Source: Clostridia bacterium
Lineage (GTDB): Bacteria > Bacillota > Clostridia > Christensenellales > Aristaeellaceae
Assembly: GCA_017512675.1 (NCBI GenBank)
Contig: JAFWEY010000007.1
Coordinates: 1-34,943, forward strand
Length of the DNA stretch: 34,943 bases
Direction: 5' to 3'
In this document: positions 10,010-17,379 of the stretch, in pieces
Layout: every line of letters begins with the position of its first letter
Numbering within the stretch: the stretch's first letter is position 1
Made by a program: the position numbers and the translations under genes
The notes under the pieces: model-generated
Database searches by the model: none
The model's input: only the letters and a program-made list of their open reading frames with translations
What the model was told of the DNA's origin: nothing

Positions 10010-11398
10010 ATGTTGAAGGAGTATTCCACCATCCGGGAGGTCGTCGGCCCGCTGATGCTGGTTGACGGCGTATCCGGCGTCAAATACAGCGAACTGGTCG
10101 AGATCGAGCAGGCGAACGGCGAGAAGCGCTCGGGCCGCGTGCTGGAAATCGACGGGGACCGGGCGCTGGTGCAGCTGTTTGAAAGCTCGCAGGGCCGTAA
10201 AATCGAAACCGCGAAGGCGCGCTTCCTGGGCCGTTCCATCGAGCTGTCCGTTTCGATGGACATGCTGGGCCGCGTGTTCGACGGGCTGGGCCGCCCGCGC
10301 GACAACGGCCCGGAGCTGATTCCCGAAATGCGGCTGGATATGAACGGCGCGCCGATCAACCCGGCTGCCCGGGATTACCCGGACGAATTCATCCAGACCG
10401 GCATTTCCGCCATCGACGGGCTGAACACGCTGGTGCGCGGGCAGAAGCTGCCCGTGTTCTCCGGCTCCGGCCTTCCGCACGCGCAGCTGGCGGCGCAGAT
10501 CGCCCGCCCGGCGAAGGTGCTCAAGGGTGCGGAAAACTTCGCGGTGGTTTTCGGGGCGATCGGCATCACCTTCGAAGAAGCCGATTACTTCATCAGCGAC
10601 TTCCGCCGCACCGGCGCCATCGACCGCACCGTGCTGTTCATGAACCTGGCGAACGACCCGGCCATCGAGCGCTTCGCGACGCCGCGCATGGCGCTGACCG
10701 CCGCGGAGTACCTGGCCTTTGAAAAGGACATGCACGTGCTGGTCATCCTGACGGACATCACGAACTACGCGGAAGCGCTGCGCGAGATTTCCGCGGCCCG
10801 CAAGGAGGTGCCGGGGCGCCGCGGCTATCCCGGATACCTGTACACCGACCTGGCGAGCCTGTACGAGCGCGCCGGGCGCATCCACGGCAAGAAGGGCTCC
10901 GTCACACAGATCCCGATTCTGTCGATGCCGGAGGACGACAAGACCCATCCGATTCCCGACCTGACCGGCTACATCACCGAAGGCCAGATCATGCTGAGCC
11001 GCGAGCTGTACCGCAAGGGCCTGCAGCCGCCGATCGACGTGCTGCCCAGCCTGAGCCGTCTGAAGGACAAGGGCATCGGCAAGGGCAAGACCCGCGAGGA
11101 CCACGCGCCGACGATGAACCAGCTGTTCGCCGCCTATTCCCGCGGCAAGGAGGCAAAGGAGCTGGCGGTCATTCTGGGCGACGCGGCGCTCAGCGACCTG
11201 GACAAGCAGTACGCGGCCTTCTCCGACGCCTTCGAGCGGGAATACGTCTCCCAGGGCTACACCACGAACCGTTCGATCGAGGAGACGCTGGATCTGGGCT
11301 GGAAGCTGCTGGCGATGCTGCCGCGCAGCGAGCACAAGCGTATCCGCGACGATATGCTGGACAAATACCTGCCGAAAACCTCCGAAAAGGAGGGATAA
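10010..11398 (+). CDS. ntpB: V-type ATPase subunit B (non-catalytic nucleotide-binding)
   Basis: A 462-residue partner of subunit A in the A3B3 head. As in all B subunits the P-loop is replaced, here by [10 protein letters not shown] (151-160), so it binds but does not turn over ATP. The N-terminus [10 protein letters not shown] and the central [12 protein letters not shown] segment are characteristic. It starts 3 nt after ntpA and ends 3 nt before ntpD. The length matches E. hirae NtpB (458). Confidence 0.98.
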   Translation: MLKEYSTIREVVGPLMLVDGVSGVKYSELVEIEQANGEKRSGRVLEIDGDRALVQLFESSQGRKIETAKARFLGRSIELSVSMDMLGRVFDGLGRPRDNGPELIPEMRLDMNGAPINPAARDYPDEFIQTGISAIDGLNTLVRGQKLPVFSGSGLPHAQLAAQIARPAKVLKGAENFAVVFGAIGITFEEADYFISDFRRTGAIDRTVLFMNLANDPAIERFATPRMALTAAEYLAFEKDMHVLVILTDITNYAEALREISAARKEVPGRRGYPGYLYTDLASLYERAGRIHGKKGSVTQIPILSMPEDDKTHPIPDLTGYITEGQIMLSRELYRKGLQPPIDVLPSLSRLKDKGIGKGKTREDHAPTMNQLFAAYSRGKEAKELAVILGDAALSDLDKQYAAFSDAFEREYVSQGYTTNRSIEETLDLGWKLLAMLPRSEHKRIRDDMLDKYLPKTSEKEG

Positions 11399-11401
11399 AA
11401 G

Positions 11402-12052
11402 ATGGCGCTGATGAATGTCAACCCGACGCGCATGGAGCTGACGCGGCTGAAAAAGCGGCTGCGCACGGCGACGCGCGGGCATAAGCTGCTCAAGGACAAG
11501 CGCGACGAAATGATGCGCCAGTTCGTGCTGCTGATCCGCGAAAACGCCAGGCTGCGGGAAGAGGTGGAAAAGGCGCTTTCCGCGGCGCTGGGCGAATTCA
11601 GCATGACCAGCGCGGTGATGGAGCCGGCCATGCTGGAGGAAGCGGTGCTGTACCCGGCGCGCACGGTGGATCTGACCATCGGGTCGGCCAACATCATGTC
11701 GGTGGACGTGCCGCGGATTTCCGTGGACGAAGAAACGCTGTCCGAAACCCGGCTCAGCTACGGCTTCGCGCAGACCTCGGCGCAGCTGGACGGCGCGATC
11801 CAGCGCCTCAGCGATATCCTGCCGGACATGATCAAGCTGGCGGAAATCGAAAAGACGTGCAACCTGCTGGCGGACGAAATCGAAAAGACGCGCCGCCGCG
11901 TGAACGCGCTGGAATACGTGATGATCCCGGACCTGCAGGAGACCATCCGCTACATCACGATGAAGCTGGACGAAAACGAGCGCGGCGCGCTGACCCGGCT
12001 GATGAAGGTCAAGTCGATGATCGCGGAGCGCAACGGGCAGAATGCAGGGTAA
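11402..12052 (+). CDS. ntpD: V-type ATPase subunit D (central shaft)
   Basis: A 216-residue long coiled-coil rotor subunit. The opening MNVNPTRMELTRLKKRL and the C-terminal helix with RRVNALEYVMIPDLQETI are family signatures. The shaft helices occupy about 10-75 and 125-205. It is the last gene of the operon; a strong hairpin follows 18 nt after the stop. NtpH and NtpJ (K+ transporter) of Enterococcus are not present downstream. Confidence 0.97.
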   Translation: MALMNVNPTRMELTRLKKRLRTATRGHKLLKDKRDEMMRQFVLLIRENARLREEVEKALSAALGEFSMTSAVMEPAMLEEAVLYPARTVDLTIGSANIMSVDVPRISVDEETLSETRLSYGFAQTSAQLDGAIQRLSDILPDMIKLAEIEKTCNLLADEIEKTRRRVNALEYVMIPDLQETIRYITMKLDENERGALTRLMKVKSMIAERNGQNAG

Positions 12053-12069
12053 GGATTTACGGGACAGTA

Positions 12070-12100
12070 CAGAAAGGCATCGCGCTGCGGTGCCTTTCTG
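12070..12100 (+). terminator. Hairpin terminator after the V-ATPase operon
   Basis: A perfect 10-bp stem CAGAAAGGCA/TGCCTTTCTG with an 11-nt loop, followed by gaagtttt. The T-run is short and offset, so termination may be partial. Confidence 0.65.
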
Positions 12101-12551
12101 AAGTTTTGGCAGCATCGTGCAGAGAAGAAAGAAAAGTGTAGCGTGATGCACCGGAATATGGTAAAATAGGGGTATGGGAAAGTGCCGGAGCAGGAACGGA
12201 TGCCGCGGATCGGTAACCGGGCGGCTGGCCGCAGGGCTGACGGATGAGGTCTGCGCCCCGCGGCACCGGTGTTGCGCGCCCAATTGACGGTCGATGCGAT
12301 GCACCAAGCAGCGGCGCCCATTGAGCGCCGCGTTCCCCTGACAGCCTTCCCCTATGGGGAAGGTGCCCCGAAGGGGCGGATGAGGTCGTCCCCTATGGAG
12401 ACGGTGGCAGACCGCAGGGCTGGCGGATGAGGTTTGCGGCCCGCAGTGCTTTCCGCGGCACTGAAGAAGGTTACTGCGGACAGAGGGAATTGAGAGTCGT
12501 GCTGCTTTGACAGATATGCTGCTAAGAATTAGCCAGAAGTGAAAAAGAAGG
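12101..12551. other. Gene-free repeat-rich region between the V-ATPase operon and the BREX remnant
   Basis: No supported gene. It contains a two-copy repeat sharing GCAGGGCTG.CGGATGAGGT (near 12230-12253 and 12413-12435) and a hairpin CGGCGC/GCGCCG near 12312-12330. A double palindrome lies at 12345-12377. It marks the border between GC-rich core DNA and the less GC-rich island. Confidence 0.6.
12345..12377. repeat. Double palindrome repeat of the type scattered in Clostridia
   Basis: Two perfect hairpins side by side: CCTTCCCC-TAT-GGGGAAGG (12345-12363) and GCCCC-GAA-GGGGC (12365-12377), followed by GGATGAGG. From general knowledge this combination is a common interspersed repeat in Clostridia genomes. 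It may fold in RNA; no adjacent gene is clearly controlled by it. Confidence 0.6.
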
Positions 12552-13190
12552 GTGAAGAGTGGTATGACCAGCCGTACAAAACAGCGTTTTTGTGAAAACA
12601 GTTCTTACAATGCGTCCATCACCCGCGAGCTGTTCCTGTTCTATGAGGTGCGCACGACCGAAAATTGGTCTGCAGGGGACTGGATCATGAACAAGTTGTT
12701 GAACAGATCGTTCAAGATAAAATGTTTCAATATCCAACCGAGAGAAGTTCGGAAAATGGCGTTGACCTGCCTTCGGCGGTTGGACACGATGGAGGACCAG
12801 ACGCTGGTGGAAGCCATCGTTGAATAACCCAGCGATGTCTCGAGGCAGATCTACCTTTATGCCATGATGCGGTAGTACCGCCTTGTTTAGGATTTCATGC
12901 TGATAGGCACCGGAGAGAAGTACAGAAAACTGGACAGATCGTTTGGTAAAATGTATTTGAACGTATTCCTCCAGTAGTTGCAGGAGCAGGATGACGGGTT
13001 AGCCACATGGAGCTACAGCACCATCACCAAGCTGAAACAGGTGCTGCAGAAGTTGCTGATAGATAACGAGTACCTGGACAGCACTGATTCCACCCGTCTC
13101 AATCCTGTGCTTATCAGCCCGTTGCTGGAGAATGCGATCCGCGCAGATGGGCAGGAATACCTGCTCCCTGCCTTCAACTGCTTATCGTAA
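12552..13190 (+). pseudogene. brxA: brxA remnant (DUF1819, BREX phage defence)
   Basis: The conceptual product resembles BrxA over nearly its whole length: an N-terminal part with YNASITRELFLFYE, a middle with SRQIYLYAMMR and DFML, and a C-terminal part with WSYSTITKLKQVL and LNPVLISPLLENA. One reading frame carries all of it, but in-frame stops occur at 12825 (TAA), 12873, 12888 and 12975 (all TAG). There is no frameshift. Each TAG fits a single transition from CAG or TGG. The start may be GTG 12552 or ATG 12564. BrxA is a small DNA-binding BREX component; this copy should be dead. Confidence 0.8.
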
Positions 13191-13205
13191 GGAGAACCGC
13201 CGCAA

Positions 13206-13313
13206 ATGAGTGAATTGATGCAAAGGCTGGATAATCTCTGGGCGCTGATGCAGACGCCCGAGTTCCTGGAAGGAAAAGGCCTCAGCTATGAGGTCAACAT
13301 CCGTATCAGGTGC
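13206..13313 (+). pseudogene. brxB: brxB 5' fragment (DUF1788)
   Basis: From the ATG at 13206 about 30 codons resemble the BrxB N-terminus: a helix with a LMQRLDNLWALMQ-like segment followed by PEFLEGKGLSYEV. The similarity then stops and the sequence runs in another frame into pglX-like sequence, so most of brxB is deleted. Its place 15 nt after the brxA remnant is the normal BREX order. Confidence 0.65.
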
Positions 13314-13624
13314 AGATTATCGGCTGGCTGTACCAGTACTTCAACACGAAGCCTAAAGCAGTAGTTGAACAAAAGTAAAAGAAAGGGACGTGTTGAAAAA
13401 ACGAATTACCAGCGAAAACAGAACTGTTTACTCCTAATTGGATCGTAAGATATATGGTTGAAAACAGTTTAGGACGTCATTGGATTGAAGGACATCCAGA
13501 TGATAAGTTGCAAGCTGGATGGAAGTACTATCTGGAAGAAGCCAAGCAGGACCTGGAGGTGCAGGTGCAGCTGACAGAGATTGTCATCGCGTTTGCGGTA
13601 GATGAATTCGACTTCTTCGGTTGA
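13304..13624 (+). pseudogene. pglX: pglX (brxX) internal fragment, BREX DNA methyltransferase
   Basis: Two pieces of PglX are readable. The first contains VQIIGWLYQYFNTKPK (about 13310-13360), the segment preceding the methyltransferase core. The second, in another frame from 13424 to 13624, contains [20 protein letters not shown] and [15 protein letters not shown]. In intact proteins these are joined by a short linker and followed by the NPPY-containing catalytic core, which is absent. The fragment abuts brxB, so brxC and the start of pglX were lost in one or more deletions. Confidence 0.75.
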
Positions 13625-13733
13625 CCGGCATCAAACGGAGAGGACTATGGATAAAAATGCAATAAATTATGCCAAGTTTGAGGATGTGCTGGCACCGATC
13701 AAATAAACAGTAGCAGAGGAGGAGTTTAATCCA

Positions 13734-14279
13734 ATGAAAAGCCTGACTGCGGCGCAACTGAAGAAAAAGCTGCAAAGTATGGACAAGGAGAACCTGGAAT
13801 CGCTGCTGGTTTCTCTGTACCAGGAAAGCGCGGCTGTAAAGGAAATCCTGAATATTCGCTTGCAGGGCGATGCTTATGCATTGGAGGTCGCCGAGAAGTA
13901 CAAGAAGAAGCTGCACAGAGTATTCTTCCCCAGAGATATTATCCGCACTGGCTTTTCCCTGTCTGAGGCAAAAGGCATCGTTCGGGAGTTTGCACAGCAG
14001 TACGGCAAATGCTCACTGGCGACAGCGGATTTAAAGCTTGCCTTTGCTGAATACGCGCTGGAGTTCACGAATGAGTTTGGAGATATCGACGAGCCGTTCT
14101 ATAACGCACTCGCAGCCATGTATGCAGATGTGATCGACATCGCTATTGATGACGATTCCATATGTGAAAAGCTGAGCCCCCGGCTTTGTGCCTGTCTGGA
14201 CGATATCCAATGCGGATGGGGGCTGGAAGAGGAATTGCGCGACCACTACGCAAGAATCGCTGACACTGAAGATTATTGA
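13734..14279 (+). CDS. DUF6155-like protein of unknown function
   Basis: A 181-residue, mainly helical acidic protein with no membrane segment. The opening KSLTAAQLKKKLQSMDKENLESL and the following KKKLHRVFFPRDI segment fit what I recall of the DUF6155 family. The function is unknown. The frame is intact and AGAGGAGG precedes the ATG. It lies between the pglX and brxL remnants, where pglZ would be expected, so it may be a passenger of the defence island. A tiny unassigned frame (13646-13705, 19 codons) just upstream is likely debris. Confidence 0.6.
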   Translation: MKSLTAAQLKKKLQSMDKENLESLLVSLYQESAAVKEILNIRLQGDAYALEVAEKYKKKLHRVFFPRDIIRTGFSLSEAKGIVREFAQQYGKCSLATADLKLAFAEYALEFTNEFGDIDEPFYNALAAMYADVIDIAIDDDSICEKLSPRLCACLDDIQCGWGLEEELRDHYARIADTEDY

Positions 14280-14302
14280 TTCACTGTATGGAGAGTGGCG
14301 GT

Positions 14303-14635
14303 ATGGAAAACATGTGTGAGGAAATCAAAAGAAAGCTCCGTGAGCATTTTGACGGCAAAATCGTCCGAAAGGATCTGACCAAAAAGATCAAGGAAGGGGC
14401 AAACGTACCCGTTTATGTCATGGAATTCCTGCTGGGCCAGTACTGCTCCTCCGATGACGACGCGATCATCGAACAGGGCGTGCAGAACGTGAAGCGCATT
14501 CTGGCGGAAAACTTCGTGCGCCCGGACGAGAGCCAGAAAACCCTCTCCCAGTTGCGCATGCGCGGAAGCCACACCGTCATCGACATACGAACGCGCTGCG
14601 TTCGCAATCCGATAATAGCGATTAAGGAGGCTTAG
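14303..14635 (+). pseudogene. brxL: brxL 5' fragment (BREX Lon-like ATPase)
   Basis: The first about 95 codons match the BrxL N-terminal domain: FDGKIVRKDLTKKIK, the GANVPVYVMEFLLGQYC core, and the LAENFVRPDESQKTLSQLR segment up to SHTVIDI. Right there the sequence switches to a palindromic repeat (14585-14608) and a 15-codon unrelated tail. The AAA+ and Lon protease parts of BrxL are missing. The C-terminal end of brxL reappears at 15683, after the YhcG nuclease gene, so the two fragments bracket that gene. Confidence 0.85.
14585..14608. repeat. 24-bp near-palindrome, copy 1, at the brxL breakpoint
   Basis: Contains CGAACGC..GCGTTCG, an almost perfect palindrome. It matches 14925-14948 with one difference and sits exactly where brxL similarity ends. 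Confidence 0.75.
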
Positions 14636-14638
14636 CCT

Positions 14639-15682
14639 ATGGCTGATAATACACCGGATCCTTATCAGGACATCTACGGGGAAATAAAGGAAGCGCTGCT
14701 CGTCTCGCGAAATCAGGCGTACAGTGCAGTCAATTTTGCGATGGTTCAGGCATATTGGCACATCGGTCGCATCATCGTGGAGCATGAGCAAAACGGAAGC
14801 CTCCGGTCGGAGTATGGGAAAGGTATACTTCAGGACGTGTCAGAGCGGCTTCAGCAGGAGTTTGGGACGGGCTTCTCCGTGCGGAATCTCCAGCAGATGA
14901 AGAGGTTCTACGTCATGTTTCCAAATACGAACGCACTGCGTTCGCAATTGACGTGGACACATTATCGGGCGCTTTTGCGCGTTGAGGATGAAACAGCCAG
15001 AAACTGGTATATGGAAGAGTGTGTTCGGTCCGGTTGGTCGAGTCGTCAGCTGGAGCGGCAGATTTCTACGCTGTTCTATGATCGGCTGCTTGCCAGCCGT
15101 GATAAGGCGCCAGTCATCGCCGAGGCGGGAGAGTTGATGAAGCCACTGGCTGCGGAAAGCTTTATAAAAGATCCGTATGTGCTGGATTTCCTTGATTTGA
15201 AGAACTATCCGGCACTGCGAGAATCCGATTTGGAGCAGGCTCTGATAGACAAACTACAGGAGTTTCTGCTGGAACTTGGGAGAGGCTTCTGTTTTGTAGC
15301 AAGGCAAAAGCTCATGCGGTATGAGGATGAGGACTTTTACCTTGACCTTGTGTTTTATCACAGTATTCTGAAGTGCCATGTGCTGATCGACCTGAAGATC
15401 GGCAAGCTGACCCATGGCGACGTTGGGCAGATGGACAGCTATATCCGGATGTTCGACGCGTTGTATAAGAGCGATGATGACAATCCCACGATTGGCATTA
15501 TCCTCTGCTCCCAGAAAAATGAAGCCATCGTCAAATACTCTGTCCTGAACGACGCAAAGCAGGTCTTTGCTTCCAAGTACCGTTTAACGCTGCCAACTAC
15601 TGAAGAATTGCAGCGGGAAATCGAGGAAGAAAGACGAAGGATTGAAGAGCAGGAAGATGCAGGAAACGAAAGAGGCATGTGA
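14639..15682 (+). CDS. YhcG-family PD-(D/E)XK nuclease (DUF1016)
   Basis: An apparently intact 347-residue protein of the YhcG/DUF1016 family. Residues about 10-155 form the DUF1016 N-terminal helical domain (AYWHIGRIIVEHEQ; GFSVRNLQQMKRFY). The C-terminal PD-(D/E)XK nuclease core has Asp236 in FYLDLVFYH and Asp251-Leu-Lys253 followed by Gln264, with LIDLKIGKL as the central strand. The C-terminus is a Glu/Arg-rich helix. AAGGAGG precedes the ATG with ideal spacing. Family members often sit with type I restriction or other defence genes. Here the gene lies between two halves of brxL, and its stop abuts the resumed brxL sequence. It is predicted to be an active DNA nuclease; the target is unknown. 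Confidence 0.88.
   Translation: MADNTPDPYQDIYGEIKEALLVSRNQAYSAVNFAMVQAYWHIGRIIVEHEQNGSLRSEYGKGILQDVSERLQQEFGTGFSVRNLQQMKRFYVMFPNTNALRSQLTWTHYRALLRVEDETARNWYMEECVRSGWSSRQLERQISTLFYDRLLASRDKAPVIAEAGELMKPLAAESFIKDPYVLDFLDLKNYPALRESDLEQALIDKLQEFLLELGRGFCFVARQKLMRYEDEDFYLDLVFYHSILKCHVLIDLKIGKLTHGDVGQMDSYIRMFDALYKSDDDNPTIGIILCSQKNEAIVKYSVLNDAKQVFASKYRLTLPTTEELQREIEEERRRIEEQEDAGNERGM
14925..14948. repeat. 24-bp near-palindrome, copy 2, inside the YhcG gene
   Basis: Same unit as 14585-14608 with one base changed. Here it is in frame and encodes the NTNALRSQ segment (residues 96-103) of the nuclease, so it is either a natural coding palindrome or an in-frame insertion. Confidence 0.7.
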
Positions 15683-16012
15683 ATCAATTATCAGGATCTG
15701 CAGGGCATCGGTATGACCGGCAAGCTGGCGCTTCCCACGCTGATCGCGCTGTGCTCCATCGCCCTGAACAAGCCGACTCTTGGAAGCCTTGCCGTACTGG
15801 GAGAGATCAACATCAGCGGCACGATGATCAAGGTGGACGAACTGGCGAACATGCTGCAGTGCTGTCTGGACAGTAGCGTGAAGAAGGTACTCATTCCCGC
15901 GGTATCGATGATTGATTTCGCAACGGTCCCGGCCGACCTGATGGGGGTATTCCAGCTGATCCCTTACAGTAGCGCGGAGGATGCAGTGTTCAAAGCTCTG
16001 GGTGTGGAGTAA
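15683..16012 (+). pseudogene. brxL: brxL 3' fragment, copy 1
   Basis: About 109 codons matching the BrxL C-terminal Lon-like protease domain: LPTLIALCSIALNKP, LAVLGEINISGTMIKV, KKVLIPAVS and the terminal DAVFKALGVE. It has no start of its own with a good ribosome site; the first Met is at 15713. The fragment begins immediately after the YhcG stop codon. The catalytic Ser region normally upstream is lost. Its last 111 nt have a diverged duplicate at 17199-17309. Confidence 0.85.
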
Positions 16013-16023
16013 GGAGTGGCAAC

Positions 16024-17019
16024 ATGAGTAATATTGATGAAAAATGGCTTTGGGGCATCCATACGTACGATGATAACCTATTTTTAAAAGGTGGAGTTAT
16101 CGCAATAGGATGGAAAGCAATTGGCGATTTGAGCTTGCTCCCCGCCGATCGCGAAGCTATGAAAGTGGTTTATGCAAAAGCCTATCCAGATGATCCGAAG
16201 GGCAGTATACCGACAGGAGTTGGAATGCTGTACCGGTTTTGTCACGAAATCAAAGAGGGGGATTATGTTATTTATCCTTCCAAGATGGATCGCCGAATCA
16301 ATATCGGTGTTATAGATGGACCGTACTATTTCGATCCAAAGGAAGTAAGATATCCGCAAAAACGAAAAGTTACTTGGATCAAAAGCCTTCCACGGACAGC
16401 TTTTTCCCAAGGAGCACTTCACGAAATAGGTTCCGCACTGTCTTTGTTTACTGTACGGAATTATGCATATGAGTTTATTAACGCGCTTAATGATGATTTC
16501 GGGAAATATCCTATTCTGGACGAAACGGATACAACGGTCGGAGCAACTGCAGATGAGATTATACAAAGTACAAGAGATTTCATTCTGAAAGAATTGTACC
16601 ATCGTCTTAAAGGTTATGACCTTGAGGACTTCATTGGCAATTTGTTAGAAGCAATGGGATACCGTGTTAAACTATCACCACACGGCGGGGATAGTGGTGT
16701 CGACATTGAGGCCTATAAAGATGAATTGCCGCCAAGAATACTTGTTCAAGTCAAAAGCACAGACGGCGATATCAGAGAACAAACCATTATGTCGCTTAAG
16801 GGTGCTATGCGAGAAGGTGATTATGGTTTGTTCGTCACTCTTTCACATTATACCAAGAACGCTCAGAAATACTTGGCGAATACTCCGATTATTCGTGGCA
16901 TCGATGGTGACGAATTGGTTGGTCTGGTTCTAAAGTACTATGAGGCCTTGGATGAAAAGTACCGGAAGATGATTCCGCTGAAAATGGTTTACATTCCTGT
17001 AGCCGTTACAGAGGTATAA
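16024..17019 (+). CDS. Mrr-type restriction endonuclease (type IV-like)
   Basis: A 331-residue protein predicted to cut DNA, possibly modified DNA. Residues 1 to about 170 form an N-terminal specificity-like domain (IGWKAIGDLS, GDYVIYPSKMDRRINIG). The C-terminal Mrr-type PD-(D/E)XK domain shows LYHRLKGYDLEDFIGNLLEA, then HGGDSGVDIEA with Asp227 and ILVQVK with Gln242 and Lys244. The frame is intact and starts 11 nt after the brxL fragment. Its base composition is clearly richer in A and T than the neighbouring genes, which suggests transfer from another genome. It lies between the two brxL 3' ends, as if it were cargo. Confidence 0.87.
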   Translation: MSNIDEKWLWGIHTYDDNLFLKGGVIAIGWKAIGDLSLLPADREAMKVVYAKAYPDDPKGSIPTGVGMLYRFCHEIKEGDYVIYPSKMDRRINIGVIDGPYYFDPKEVRYPQKRKVTWIKSLPRTAFSQGALHEIGSALSLFTVRNYAYEFINALNDDFGKYPILDETDTTVGATADEIIQSTRDFILKELYHRLKGYDLEDFIGNLLEAMGYRVKLSPHGGDSGVDIEAYKDELPPRILVQVKSTDGDIREQTIMSLKGAMREGDYGLFVTLSHYTKNAQKYLANTPIIRGIDGDELVGLVLKYYEALDEKYRKMIPLKMVYIPVAVTEV

Positions 17020-17022
17020 ACC

Positions 17023-17198
17023 ATGATTGGAAAGTACAAGGTTATCACCCTCTGCGGTAGCACTCGATTAAAAGATGCCTTTATGAAGGCTCAGAAGCGG
17101 TTGACACTGGGAGGTTACACGGTCATCAGCGTTGGTCTGTTCGGGACATTCTGGCGATGATGAGGTCTGGACCGAGGGCACAAAGGAGCTCCTCCGCA
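17023..17198 (+). pseudogene. Frameshifted, truncated DUF4406 / deoxyribosyltransferase-like gene
   Basis: Reads KYKVITLCGSTRLKDAFMKAQ and then VISVGLFG, which is the start of a small nucleotide-binding family related to nucleoside 2-deoxyribosyltransferases. After GLFG one base appears inserted near 17146; removing it restores HSGDDEVWTEGTKELL. The gene then ends abruptly where brxL-derived sequence begins at 17199. It starts 3 nt after the Mrr stop, so the two were once co-transcribed. Confidence 0.7.
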
Positions 17199-17309
17199 GT
17201 TTCGATGATTGATTTCGCAACAGTCCCGGCCGATCTGATGGGCGCGTTCCAGCTGATTCCTTACAGTAGCGCGGAGGACGCGGTATTCAAAGCACTGGGC
17301 GTCGAATGA
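17199..17309 (+). pseudogene. brxL: brxL 3' fragment, copy 2
   Basis: Encodes SMIDFATVPADLMG through DAVFKALGVE and a stop, the last 36 codons of BrxL. Compared with 15902-16012, 15 of 111 bases differ, and only one amino acid changes (Val to Ala). The two pieces therefore come from two different, once-functional brxL alleles rather than from a recent copying event. Confidence 0.85.
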
Positions 17310-17379
17310 GCTGTGACATCGATCCCGCGCCGGCGCTGAAGGCCGCCGAATCCGCATCCGAATACGGGGAGACGAATGT

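Noticed and set aside
8222..12307. Very long open frame (about 1,360 codons) on the minus strand opposite ntpA, ntpB and ntpD
   Set aside because: It mirrors codon structure of conserved GC-rich genes on the other strand, is rich in His, Arg and Gln, and shows no family features. The same applies to long antisense frames opposite the MATE, dusB, hydrolase and stator genes.
12507..12512. TTGACA promoter box before the brxA remnant
   Set aside because: A perfect -35-like hexamer is present, but no acceptable -10 lies 16-18 nt downstream.
12552..13190. TAG stop-codon recoding in brxA
   Set aside because: Three in-frame TAG codons could suggest recoding, but a TAA is also present, the neighbouring brx genes are clearly broken by deletions, and the intact genes give no sign of internal TAG.
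13646..13705. Nineteen-codon open frame between the pglX remnant and the DUF6155 gene
   Set aside because: It matches nothing I recognise and lies in decayed DNA; probably the edge of another lost gene.
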